NCBI RefSeq assembly: GCF_040822065.1
Contig: NZ_CP162005.1
Location: 992,001-1,056,000, forward strand
DNA: 64,000 nt
Direction: 5' to 3'
Source: Pedobacter sp. WC2423
Lineage (GTDB): Bacteria; Bacteroidota; Bacteroidia; Sphingobacteriales; Sphingobacteriaceae
This document shows, one piece after another, positions 41,964-52,200 of the stretch; position 1 is the first letter of the stretch; each line of letters begins with the position of its first letter. The notes beneath the pieces were generated by a model. That model was not told the origin of the DNA, made no database searches, and worked only from the letters and a program-made list of their open reading frames with translations. Made by a program: the position numbers and the translations under genes.

Positions 41964-43523
41964 ATGAACAAATTCAGTTTTAAAATAGCCCTTCTTTCCT
42001 TTTTAGCAGTCGTATACAGCCAGGTGGCTAAAGCACAGGTTTCTCCTAAAAAAGTGGATTCTCTGGTAGAAAATTCCATGAAGAGATTTAATGTAACCGG
42101 TGTCTCGATTGGAATTGTAAAGGATGGTCAGGTTATCTATACTAAAGGTTATGGTGTTAAATCTATCGTTACCAAAGAAAAAGTAGATGGAAATACCCAG
42201 TTTGCTATTGCCTCTAATACCAAAGCATTTACCACAGCAGCGCTTTCAATATTAGTAGAGGAAAGAAAGTTGTACTGGGAAACTAAGGTTAAAGATATAC
42301 TGCCAGAATTTAAAATGTACAATGATTATGTCACAGCAAATTTTACTATTCAGGATTTACTGACGCACCGGAGTGGTTTAGGTTTAGGGGCGGGAGATTT
42401 GATGTTCTTTCCAAGCGGATCTGACTTTACCATAAAAGATGTATTGTCAGGTTTTCAATATTTTAAGCCTGTTTCCGATTTCAGAACGAGGTTTGATTAT
42501 GATAATCTTTTATATTATGTAGCGGGAGAGGTCATTGCAAAAATTAGTGGGATGAGTTGGGAAGATTTTGTTCAAAGCCGCATCATTAAACCTTTAGGTA
42601 TGGAGCAAAGCTATCCTTCATTAGCATTGATGAAAGATAAAACCCACCTGGCTAAGCCACATGCAGATAAATTTGGCAAACTCAAACAAATAGAGAATTT
42701 TGGAGATCAGATTAACGGGGCTCCGGGTGGTATTTATTCAACTTCTGCTGATCTGTGTAAATGGATGCTGGTGCAGTTGAATAAGGGAAAGTATGGAGCA
42801 CAGTTGGAACAGCAACTTTTTTCAAAAGACAGTCAACAACAAATGTGGAGAATCCATACCGTAACTGGTTTTAATGACGATCCGCGTTATCAAACTCATT
42901 TTGGGGGATACGGCCTTGGATGGTTCTTAAATGATATGAAAGGCAATTTTCATGTTTCGCATACCGGAGGATTACCCGGAATGCTTTCTTCAGTCAGTTT
43001 GTTTCCTGATCTTGACCTTGGTATAGTTATACTAACCAATTCAGATGGTGGAAATAATTTATTCTCAGCAGTGAGTAAAACTATTGAAGATAGTTATATG
43101 GGATTGGACGATAACCACTGGATAGATAAAATTTATGATCAGGTAGAAAATGATAAGATGCATGAAGATGGAGTAACCGATGATGTTTGGAAACAGGTTG
43201 CTGCTTCCAGTCAGAAAAAGATTGACCCTGCGAATTATGTCGGGATTTATACCGATAAATGGTTTGGCAAAGTAGAAATTTCTCTCAAAGGCAAGCAGCT
43301 TTGGTTTAAATCTTACCGGTCACCTAAACTTTCCGGACCGATGGCTTTTTATAATGCTAATTCTTTTGCCATTAAATGGGAGTATCCGGATCTGAATGCA
43401 GATGCTTTCGCAATCTTCAGTCTCGATGAAGAAGGGAAAGCAGAAAGCTTCAAAATGAGAGGGATATCTCCAAGTATTGATTTTAGTTATGATTTTAAGG
43501 ATTTAGATTTTCAAAGGTTGTAG
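41964..43523 (+). CDS. Exported serine hydrolase of the beta-lactamase/S12 (AmpC-like) family
   Basis: The 519-residue protein has a signal peptide (ending KAQ), the nucleophile SxxK as SNTK, the YxN motif as YDN (RFDYDNLLYYVAGE) and the third motif HTGG (VSHTGGLPGML). A C-terminal domain of about 110 residues (ANYVGIYTDKWFGKVEISLK) resembles DUF3471, common in Bacteroidota esterase/DD-peptidase homologues. It is probably periplasmic. It overlaps the convergent KDPG aldolase gene by 29 bases. Confidence 0.88.
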   Translation: MNKFSFKIALLSFLAVVYSQVAKAQVSPKKVDSLVENSMKRFNVTGVSIGIVKDGQVIYTKGYGVKSIVTKEKVDGNTQFAIASNTKAFTTAALSILVEERKLYWETKVKDILPEFKMYNDYVTANFTIQDLLTHRSGLGLGAGDLMFFPSGSDFTIKDVLSGFQYFKPVSDFRTRFDYDNLLYYVAGEVIAKISGMSWEDFVQSRIIKPLGMEQSYPSLALMKDKTHLAKPHADKFGKLKQIENFGDQINGAPGGIYSTSADLCKWMLVQLNKGKYGAQLEQQLFSKDSQQQMWRIHTVTGFNDDPRYQTHFGGYGLGWFLNDMKGNFHVSHTGGLPGMLSSVSLFPDLDLGIVILTNSDGGNNLFSAVSKTIEDSYMGLDDNHWIDKIYDQVENDKMHEDGVTDDVWKQVAASSQKKIDPANYVGIYTDKWFGKVEISLKGKQLWFKSYRSPKLSGPMAFYNANSFAIKWEYPDLNADAFAIFSLDEEGKAESFKMRGISPSIDFSYDFKDLDFQRL

Positions 43524-44193
43524 CTCTACTTTTTCTATCATACGCAATACTTTCTATCATACGCAATGCCCTTTTGGTTTGCAGATAAAGTTCTTGGTAA
43601 TTTCTGTTCAATACAATTTCTTTTGTGATCAGTTTGGAGCCCATACCTACCGCACAAACACCGGCCTGGAACCATTGTTCCAGGTTTTCTTCTGCTATTT
43701 CTACACCTCCGGTAGGAATGAAAAGCTGGCCTCTGAATAATTCTCTGATGGATGAAATAAAAGCCGGTCCCAGAATGTTTGCGGGGAATAATTTAATCAC
43801 TGGAGCATTAAGCTGCTGTGCGGTATAAATTTCTGTAGGAGTCATACAGCCCGGTATCCAAAGTATATCGTGCTGATCACATAGTCCTGCAACTGCCGGA
43901 TTGACGATAGGGGATACAATGAAATCGGCTCCAATGTTGATGAAATCAGCAGCCTCTTTTGCTGATTTAATAGTGCCAATTCCTAAATAGAAGCCAGGCA
44001 TTTCTGCAATCTGTAAGGCTTTTAATTGTTTGAAATTGTGGAGTGCATGCTCACCCCGGTTCGTATATTCTACAATTCTAACTCCTGCTTTATACATTGT
44101 TCTCAAGATGTCAACACTTGTTTCTGCACTATTTTCATAAAATAAAGGAAGTAATTTTCCCGCTAAAAGGGTATCGATAATCAGTTGTTTCAT
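43495..44193 (-). CDS. 2-dehydro-3-deoxy-phosphogluconate (KDPG) aldolase
   Basis: The 232-residue class I aldolase has the Schiff-base lysine in PVIKLFPANILGPAF, VEYTNRG with the catalytic Glu, GIGTIKSAKEA and PTGGV. It splits KDPG into pyruvate and glyceraldehyde-3-phosphate, the last step of alginate breakdown. It overlaps the KDG kinase gene by 4 bases. The C-terminus appears altered by a 19-bp duplication, which replaces about the last ten residues. The duplication lies beyond the barrel, so activity is probably kept. Confidence 0.92.
   Translation of the reverse strand: MKQLIIDTLLAGKLLPLFYENSAETSVDILRTMYKAGVRIVEYTNRGEHALHNFKQLKALQIAEMPGFYLGIGTIKSAKEAADFINIGADFIVSPIVNPAVAGLCDQHDILWIPGCMTPTEIYTAQQLNAPVIKLFPANILGPAFISSIRELFRGQLFIPTGGVEIAEENLEQWFQAGVCAVGMGSKLITKEIVLNRNYQELYLQTKRALRMIESIAYDRKSRATTFENLNP
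43532..43569. repeat. 19-bp tandem duplication in the 3' end of the KDPG aldolase gene
   Basis: TTTCTATCATACGCAAT occurs at 43532-43548 and again at 43551-43567, a 19-base period. Because 19 is not a multiple of three, the duplication shifts the aldolase frame. Removing one copy gives RMIEKVELQPLKI and a stop at 43503. Confidence 0.8.
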
Positions 44194-45206
44194 AGGAGTT
44201 GATTTAAATGTTTGGTGATTTGGTCTGCATTCATAGCTGTGGAATCACCTGGTGTAAATAATTTATAATATGCAGCAGCGGTTGCAAATTCTACAATTTC
44301 CTGTGCGGGATAGTTTTGATGAAAACCATAAATCAGACCTGCCATATAGCAATCTCCACTGCCTACTTTATTGATGACTTTTTCAGCATTATATTCCTTT
44401 GAGATATACAGGTGATTTTCGGTATATAAAGTGGTATAGTATTTAATTCCTTCACCCTGATCAAACCTGAAAGTATTGGCAACAGCTTCGCATGCAGGGA
44501 AATGCTGTTGTATTGCCATTGACGTTTTCTCTGCCTGCTGTAAACAAAATTCCTTGTGTTTGAGCATAAAGTTGTCGGCTTTTGGTATGCCCAGCATTAA
44601 TTCTGCAGCCCAGATATTACCCATAATCAGACGGCAATGAACAGCAAGATTTTTCATAATCTCTACAGGAGGTTTGCCATATTTCCAAAGCTTTTCCCGG
44701 TAGTTCAGATCCAGGGAGATACTAATACCCATCTTTTCTGCTATGAGTAATGCTTCTTTACACACTTCGGCAACTTCTTCATTGATGGCCGGACAGATTG
44801 CCGAGAAATGAAACCAGCCAATACCTTCGAAAACTTGTTCCCAGTTTACGGTATGTTTGCTGAGCACGGCAAAAGAAGAATGTTTACGGTCATAAATGAC
44901 TTCTGCGTTTTTCATGTCTGTACCCATAGCCAGGTAATAAAGTCCGATCCGGTCACCTTGATAGCAAAATCGAGTGGTATCTATTCGTTTTTCTTCCAGA
45001 TAAGTCTTGATTTGCCAGCTCATTTCATTTTCAGGCAGTGCTGTTAAATAGGCTGAAGGAATATTCCATAAGGCCAGTGCGGTAGCCACATTAAGTTCTG
45101 CACCTCCTATATAGGCAGGCACATGATTTGAATTTAGCCAGTTGCCTGTAGGATCAGGGCAGATTCTTAACAACAATTCTCCAAAACACAGGACTTTTTT
45201 TAACAT
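44190..45206 (-). CDS. kdgK: 2-dehydro-3-deoxygluconokinase (PfkB-family sugar kinase)
   Basis: The 338-residue ribokinase-fold protein has an N-terminal YIGGAELNVATALA and a C-terminal anion-hole/catalytic motif KVGSGDCYMAGLIYG (GSGD in place of GAGD). It phosphorylates KDG to KDPG with ATP. Coupling to the KDPG aldolase gene and position after the PL6 gene support KDG as substrate. It starts 43 bases after the PL6 stop. Confidence 0.92.
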   Translation of the reverse strand: MLKKVLCFGELLLRICPDPTGNWLNSNHVPAYIGGAELNVATALALWNIPSAYLTALPENEMSWQIKTYLEEKRIDTTRFCYQGDRIGLYYLAMGTDMKNAEVIYDRKHSSFAVLSKHTVNWEQVFEGIGWFHFSAICPAINEEVAEVCKEALLIAEKMGISISLDLNYREKLWKYGKPPVEIMKNLAVHCRLIMGNIWAAELMLGIPKADNFMLKHKEFCLQQAEKTSMAIQQHFPACEAVANTFRFDQGEGIKYYTTLYTENHLYISKEYNAEKVINKVGSGDCYMAGLIYGFHQNYPAQEIVEFATAAAYYKLFTPGDSTAMNADQITKHLNQLL

Positions 45207-45249
45207 AGTTATCTGTTTTTTAATGGTATTTTATTTTTCACTTGCGATA

Positions 45250-47691
45250 TTAATTTATCTGTGCATTACGATGCTGACTAAACGTACCGATCCTGAATTG
45301 ATCTGCCGAAGCAGGCGCAGGCCCTGTCCATTCCAGATTAAGTTTCTTCAGATCAGTATATTCGGGTTTTATATGATAGATATGACTTCCTAAAACCCGC
45401 TGGTAAAAAGATTCTACTTTTCCGGATTCGTAGAAATTGCAATGGTCAACAATAATATTATCCCATCTGTATTCCTGGAAGAAGATCGCTCTGCCTCCCT
45501 GACCTGAATAGGAGAAATTACTATTGAGAAAGGAAACCTGCTGTGCACCAATTAATTTTACTGCTGATCCCTGTTCTCTATTTTCCACTTCATTAAAAGT
45601 GCAGTGATCAATTTTTACGAAAGGACCTAATGTACTTTCATCATTTCCACCCCGGTAAATATTAATTGCTGTACCCATTAAATTTGTGAAGACACAATTG
45701 GTGATTAATGTATATTCCGCATTATAAATACCTTTATCATCTTTCTCGGCCGAAAGATCAATTCCGCTGCCTGATAGATGATGAAAGATAGAATTCCTGA
45801 CGATCAGACTATCGGCAAGGGTACTTTTTGAACCATAAAAACCACTGTTTGTGCTTTCATTATAAGCAAAAAACTCACAGTCATCTATCGTTAGTTTATA
45901 GGGTTTATTCATAGGTTTATCTGTGGATCTGATCCCGGCATCTGCATTCGCGAAACTTTCATAATTGCCCCTGAAGGCAATACCTTTTACAGTCAGATTA
46001 CCGCCATTCTCCAAAGTAATGAATGCAGGCAGCGATTTAATAGAGGCATTTACAAAAACAGGCCTGCTCTTTAAACTTTTTGCTGCCATCAATACCAGTG
46101 TTTTATTAATGAGCAATTCTTCTTTCAATGGATAAAAACCAGTCTCAGTTAATACAATTGTATCACCTGCCAGTGCCTCTTTAAGTGTCATGGCCATTAA
46201 CGAGCTCTGAGAAGCTTTTAAGAAAGTAATTTTGGGTTTTCTCCAGGCTTTCTTTGTTTCCGTATGATACCAGGCAGCACCAGTTTTTTCTGGCGTAATG
46301 ATTTTAAGATTTTTCAGGTCTGCACCATATAACTTGTGATATGGCAGTTCTATACCATTAATTTTATAAGTGTCTGCTTTTGCCTTAAAGAAACCATCAG
46401 GTACTTTCCCATAATAAGTATCGGCAGGTGTTTTTTTATCAGAATTAACCAGACCATTCTCAGAAAAGATAATTCCCTGATCATTATTCGCATCTGTATA
46501 AATTTCTTCTCTTGAAGTAGCAATCAGGTTCTTTTTGAACTGTACATTTTCAGGTGCCAGCGTTCTTTCCGCATCTTTACCAGCACCAAACAGGATATTT
46601 GAACAATCCACAAATGTGTTTCGTTCAATCCGTGCATCCTTAACCTGATAGTACCGGTTGATCAATGAATTGGGAACACCGTTCAACACAGAAAGGGGAG
46701 CCCTGAAATTCGTACCCTGTAATCGATAGAACACATTATTAAATACGCTTTGACGCGGATTGATTACTCTTACTCCACCGGTGAAAGGTTTATTATTCCC
46801 CATAAAGAAATTCCCTTCTACTAAATTATCTGATCCATGCCGCAATACCAATCCACCCTCACATTCAAAAAAAGTATTAAAACATACGCGGTTCTCACCA
46901 GATTTGATAGATACAATTTCTACTTCTCCATTACAATGCTCAAAGAAATTATGCGCTATTGTTGTTTTGGAAGCCGTTAATGAATAACGTGAAACCCCAA
47001 TTCTGATAGTTTCACCTCCATTGGCACCCAGGCGGGATCTGCCCTTGAAGTAATTACTATCAATTAAATGATTATTTTGCTGGCTGCGTTCATCATTAAG
47101 TTCCGCAATTATTACAGGCCCAAGGTTTAACTTATCAACAAAAGTAGAATGATCTATCCGGTTGTTCTTTCCATAAAACGTAACCCATGTATCAGACCTG
47201 AACCTTTCCTGCTGGCTATAGTTTTCGATGACCATCCCCGTAACTCTGCAATGGTTAGCCAGCAGATCTTCGCTGGTTCTAAAAGAGATTACTTCTCTTT
47301 TGGGTGTATATCCGTTTTTGAAATGTAAATCTTTAACCAACAGGTATTCACCACTTAATTGTAAATAAGACTGCCCGGTGAAAATAACCCCTCCAGGTGT
47401 TTCTGGCCTAATGACTACAGGTTGTGCTGCTGTACCTTTTCCGCTGAGCTGCATCGCCGCATTTGACCATTCTTTATCTTTTAATATGACAATATCACCT
47501 GGTCTAGCTTTTGATACTGCTGCCTTTAATTCCCGGGGATTGTTAACGACAATAGAATTGTCAATTCTGATGGGGTTGCCAATCTTCATTAGGCTGCTGA
47601 TCACAATACGCTTATCAAGTACAATATGTTTTGTATAACCCTTTAAACTGCAAATGATTAATAAAGATAAGATTAGATTTTTCATAAGCAT
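45250..47691 (-). CDS. Two-domain PL6 alginate lyase (chondroitinase-B fold)
   Basis: The 813-residue exported protein is built of parallel beta-helix. The N-terminal lyase domain (about 45-430) has the PL6 catalytic pair K263 (IVSIKSGENR) and R284 (LVLRHGS), spaced 21 apart as in chondroitinase B and AlyGC. The probable calcium-site segment NGGETIRIG (225-233) precedes them. A second beta-helix (about 480-790, rich in N-x-x-F turns) gives the architecture of AlyGC-type exolyases. It cleaves alginate by beta-elimination. The start codon overlaps the susD stop (TAATG); an alternative ATG is two codons later. Alginate rather than dermatan sulfate is favoured by the flanking genes. Confidence 0.9.
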   Translation of the reverse strand: MLMKNLILSLLIICSLKGYTKHIVLDKRIVISSLMKIGNPIRIDNSIVVNNPRELKAAVSKARPGDIVILKDKEWSNAAMQLSGKGTAAQPVVIRPETPGGVIFTGQSYLQLSGEYLLVKDLHFKNGYTPKREVISFRTSEDLLANHCRVTGMVIENYSQQERFRSDTWVTFYGKNNRIDHSTFVDKLNLGPVIIAELNDERSQQNNHLIDSNYFKGRSRLGANGGETIRIGVSRYSLTASKTTIAHNFFEHCNGEVEIVSIKSGENRVCFNTFFECEGGLVLRHGSDNLVEGNFFMGNNKPFTGGVRVINPRQSVFNNVFYRLQGTNFRAPLSVLNGVPNSLINRYYQVKDARIERNTFVDCSNILFGAGKDAERTLAPENVQFKKNLIATSREEIYTDANNDQGIIFSENGLVNSDKKTPADTYYGKVPDGFFKAKADTYKINGIELPYHKLYGADLKNLKIITPEKTGAAWYHTETKKAWRKPKITFLKASQSSLMAMTLKEALAGDTIVLTETGFYPLKEELLINKTLVLMAAKSLKSRPVFVNASIKSLPAFITLENGGNLTVKGIAFRGNYESFANADAGIRSTDKPMNKPYKLTIDDCEFFAYNESTNSGFYGSKSTLADSLIVRNSIFHHLSGSGIDLSAEKDDKGIYNAEYTLITNCVFTNLMGTAINIYRGGNDESTLGPFVKIDHCTFNEVENREQGSAVKLIGAQQVSFLNSNFSYSGQGGRAIFFQEYRWDNIIVDHCNFYESGKVESFYQRVLGSHIYHIKPEYTDLKKLNLEWTGPAPASADQFRIGTFSQHRNAQIN

Positions 47692-49271
47692 TAATAACCA
47701 GGATTTTGAGTGATTTTGAGCTGATCGTTTGCATCAAGCTCGCGTTGCGGGATCGGTAGCAATAATTTTTCAGGTGTCAGGTTAGCTTGTAGTTCAGCTA
47801 GTGTAAAGGCCGGTCTGTAATTTTTATAATGTGAATTAAACTCAAGTGCAAAGTGATTTTTAATTACTGTGAGGGCCTGATCAATCCTTACTAAATCAAA
47901 GAAACGCTGGTTCTCAAAAGCAAATTCTAATCTTCTTTCATTTAATAAAGCGGCCAGAAATTGCGCCTCATTAGTAATTGCATTTGGATTTGAGGGATCG
48001 GCAGGGTATTTATAAAAACCAGTTTTAAAGTCTCCGGCACTATAAGGTGTTGCACCAGCTCTTGCCCTGACCTGGTTAATTAATTCCATGCTTGTATTCC
48101 CAAAACCTAAAGCTTCGGCTTTCATCAATAATACATCTGCATACCTGAGTACAGGGAAATCGTTTTCCGCATCAAACTTCACCAAAACAGGTGAGATGAA
48201 TTTCTTCACATAAAGCTTGGATGAATATTTAGCCATAGTCACTGCTTTACGGCTGTCGGCCGCTCCTGAAACAGGAGTTTTATACGCTAAATCCAACTCA
48301 TTGGTCGGGAAATTATACCCGCTTCCATCACCATTTACCACAGCACTGCCACTTGAAGTAGGGGCGAAATTATTAGCCATCAGGTTACCCAGTCCCAAAC
48401 CTCCAGCTTTAAATCTGACTGCGAACAAGATTTCCTTGTTCATCTCATTGTTGATAGAGAATATATCTGCAAAAGAAGGCAACAGGCCATAGCCACTATT
48501 ATTGATTACTTCTTCCAATAGTGGCAAAGCTTCAGCACCACGATGTAATGTCAAATATACTTTGGCTAATAAAGCTCTGGCCGCCCATGTATTCGCTCTG
48601 CCCGCATCAGTACTGGCAGAAGGTGTGAAGGCAGTTTGTGGCAATAAGGTTTTTGCTGCTATAAGATCCGCTTCAATCATTTGATAACATTCCGCAAGCG
48701 GAACTCTGCTGACCTTTTTGGATTGCTCCGGATCTACCGGATCAGTAACCAGAAATACACCTCCATACAACCTGACCAGGTTGAAATAATGGTAAGCGCG
48801 TAAAAACAAAGCCTCACCTGCCAGCTGATTTCTTTGCTCCGGTGTCATTTTTGCCGTTCCTTCGCCCAGGGTAGTTTTTCCGGAGGTATAAACAACCCCA
48901 AGACTTCTCAGGACATAATTAATTGACCTGATGTTTTTATAAGTCACCAGCCAGTATTGATAAACCTTATCGTGAGAAGAATTCAGCGTAAACATATCCA
49001 GATCGTTGAATTCAAAATTGATGGCTGCCGAACTGTTTGCTACCCCTTGTTTAGAATTGTCAGTCCGTAAATCGGTCAGCATCCATTCAAATTCCAGGGG
49101 TTTTTGCATCCCATTATAACTGCCTGTTAAAGCTGTTTTAGTTTGATCATATGTTTTATAAAAACTATCAACCCCAACATTGGAAATAGGATCAATATCA
49201 ATAACTTTTTTGCAGGATACTATGCTTAAACACAGCACTAAACCTGCGGTTATATAGCGGAGATTTCTCAT
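47691..49271 (-). CDS. susD: SusD/RagB-family glycan-binding lipoprotein
   Basis: The start is at ATG 49271 (MRNLRYITAGLVLCLSIVSC), which gives a lipoprotein signal with LSIVSC and 526 residues. The longer frame would overlap susC. SusD signatures are present: TPR-like helices (GEALFLRAYHYFNLVRLYGG), RAxAT, NERRLEFAFENQRFFDLVR and LLPIPQRELDAN. It caps the SusC pore at the cell surface and captures oligo-alginate. Confidence 0.94.
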   Translation of the reverse strand: MRNLRYITAGLVLCLSIVSCKKVIDIDPISNVGVDSFYKTYDQTKTALTGSYNGMQKPLEFEWMLTDLRTDNSKQGVANSSAAINFEFNDLDMFTLNSSHDKVYQYWLVTYKNIRSINYVLRSLGVVYTSGKTTLGEGTAKMTPEQRNQLAGEALFLRAYHYFNLVRLYGGVFLVTDPVDPEQSKKVSRVPLAECYQMIEADLIAAKTLLPQTAFTPSASTDAGRANTWAARALLAKVYLTLHRGAEALPLLEEVINNSGYGLLPSFADIFSINNEMNKEILFAVRFKAGGLGLGNLMANNFAPTSSGSAVVNGDGSGYNFPTNELDLAYKTPVSGAADSRKAVTMAKYSSKLYVKKFISPVLVKFDAENDFPVLRYADVLLMKAEALGFGNTSMELINQVRARAGATPYSAGDFKTGFYKYPADPSNPNAITNEAQFLAALLNERRLEFAFENQRFFDLVRIDQALTVIKNHFALEFNSHYKNYRPAFTLAELQANLTPEKLLLPIPQRELDANDQLKITQNPGY

Positions 49272-49287
49272 CGTATGTCTTTTTAAA

Positions 49288-52200
49288 TTAAAAATTAACA
49301 TCTATGCCAAAAGTGAAAGTGCGTGAAATTGGAAATGCCCCACGCTGATAACCATCTACCAAAGGAGAAGAATATTGCGAGGAAGTCGTTCTGGCTTCCG
49401 GGTTGATACCCCGGTAAGAACTTCCGGTCAGATAAAATAAATTATCAGCAGAGCTATAGACTCTGACACTGCTTACACCCAGTTTTTTAATAATTTTAGC
49501 AGGGATCGTATAACCCAGAATCACATTCCTTAAAGCCGCATAAGAACCACTTTCAATCACGTAATCTGTGAGCAGCCAGTTTTCACCATTGGTATAATAA
49601 GGGGTTTTTCCATCACCAGGATGCGCAGCACTAATCCATCTGTTCTGATTGAATTTCTCATTATATCTTCTGGATTCATTGTAATTGGCATCTCCATTGA
49701 TGATTTTTCCACCTTGTACACCCTGAATCATGATATTCAGATCAAAGCCTTTGTACTTAAATGAATTGTTGATTCCCCAGGTAAAGTCAGGGAAAGGACT
49801 TCCAATAGTCGTCCGGTCATTCACATCAATTTTACCATCTCCATTCACATCTGCAAATTTTAAACCTCCAGGTGCGTAATATTTAGACAGGGTAGAGGTT
49901 TGTCCGCCGGCTTTGGCTGCATCAATTTGAGCCTGTGAAGTCCAGATGCCATCAGTTTTATAACCAAAGAACTGAATAGCAGGTTGTCCGACAATAGCTG
50001 CATAAATTTCATTGCGCTCTCCGTAATTATATTGAAATGGTTCTCCGCCAAGCTCCAGTAAACGATTTCTGTTGGCTGAAAAGTTAAGTGAAGTAGACCA
50101 TTGAAAATGGTCAGTTTTGATATTTACCGAATTGAATTCAACTTCAAGACCCTGGTTTTTAACCTTACCTGAGTTATCAAAGTATTCAAAAGAGCCGCTG
50201 AAAGACTGAGTGGATCTTTTGTAAAGTAATTTATCTGTATTGGAATTATAATACTCAATGGTCAGCCCAAAACGGTCTTGCATAAAGCCAAGGTCTAATC
50301 CCGTATTAAATTCAAAAGTACGTTCCCAGGTGATATTAGGGTTGGCCAGTACATCTGAATTTGGTGATAACCCAAGATTCACCGAACCAGTACCACTTCC
50401 AAAAGCGTAATTACCAGGATATAACAGGTTCTGAAAAGCAAAGCTCTGGATCTTATTATTTCCGGTAGCACCATAACTCGCCCGGAGTTTCATATTGCTG
50501 ATCCAGGAAACATTCTTCATGAAATCTTCTTTTCCGATTCCCCAGCCCGCTGAAATCGCAGGAAAAGTACCTTGCTTTTTTCCCTCTGCAAAATAAGAGC
50601 TACCATCCATCCTGAAACTTGCGGCCAGCAAGTATTTGTTTTTATAGTCGTAGGTTAAACGGCCAAGGTAAGAAACCAGGCCAATCTGGTCTTTAAGTGT
50701 ATTGGTCAAAGCCTGGTCAATCTGACCAGCCTGATTTAAGGTTTCAAAATTCTCTGCAGGAAAATTTCTTCCTACCATATTGGTTTCTTTGATCTTGGTT
50801 TGCTGGGTTGTAAAACCCAATAAAGCTGTAAAACTGTGGTTACCTCTGGTTACATTATAATTCAGCGTATTTTCCAGTAACAAATCCATATAACTTTTCG
50901 TATAAAGCGTAGCTTCATTCACGTCCCCATCTTTTCTGGCATTTGATCTGGTCAGTGTTGTATTTTCCTGCTGTGAATAATACCCTCCTATAGAACTTTT
51001 AAAGATCAGGTTGGGCAGAAACTTAATGCTGATATCACCACCACCGAGCATCCGGTAAGTCTGTTGATCACGTGTTTCTCTGGCTGCAATGGAAAGCGGT
51101 GTGTTGTTACTTGTAGCAAAAGGCTCTACCGGGCCGGTACTTGTCCAGTTACTGCCATCAGGCATTGTTCCGGAATATTGCAGCCCATTGAAATGCCGGG
51201 CTTGCACAAAATCACCGGGAAGGACACTGGCCCAGGTCGCATTCTGATGGACATACGCTGCGGTAAAATCGCTATGATAAACTGGCAGAAAAGAACCGAA
51301 ACGGAAATAATCTGTGAAATTTACGGAAGGTCTTTGTGTTTTTACATAAGAAGGATTGAAGTTGATACTGAAACTCACTTTTTTACTCAATGTACCATCC
51401 AGTTTAGTCTTCAGGTTAAACTTACTGTTGTCACTATACTTTAATACAGCTTCATCTTTTTGTCCGCTCGCCGATACATAATATCTCAGGTCTTTTTTAC
51501 CGCCAGAAATGCTCAGCTGAATATTGGAAATGGCTGCATTTTGTAAAGCCTCCTGCTGCCAGTCGGTAGGGCCGCCACTAATTTCATTCTCAATGATATA
51601 AGCTGCTCTTTCCGGATCAGTGATCAGATTTTTCATATTAGCTGGAACTGTGGGATCGTCAGCACGCAATGCAGCCTCTGTATAAAGCATCTTAGTATAA
51701 TCTGTAATGCTCATGATCGGGTTGAGTTTATATGGCTTTTTAAAACCATAATAACTCTTCAGGGCGTATCTTGGCTTATCAGAATTTCCGCTTTTTGTCG
51801 TAATTAAGATCACTCCATTAGCAGCCCGTGATCCGTAAATTGCACCAGATGCCGCATCTTTCAGCACTTCAATACTTTCCACATCCTGAGGATCAACGAA
51901 TGACAATCCATCAGGTACAGGATAACCATCTACCACAACCAAAGGCTGGGAACCTGCACTAATTGAACTAAATCCGCGTACCCTTACAGTAGGGGCAGCA
52001 CCCGCTTCAGAACTGACATTTTGTATCGTTACACCTGCAATTTTTCCAATCAGTGAATTGTCTAAACGGGCAGTTGGAATTTCATCAAGGTTATCATTTT
52101 TCAACTTACTGACTGCCCCGGTAACGGAAGATTTCTTTTGTGTGCCGTAACCGATTACAACCACTTCGTTCATCGTATTGGGAATTTCCTTTAAGGTGAT

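Noticed and set aside
51064..51444. 126-codon plus-strand frame inside susC
   Set aside because: Fully antisense to a well-conserved SusC barrel region, with no homology signal; a shadow frame.
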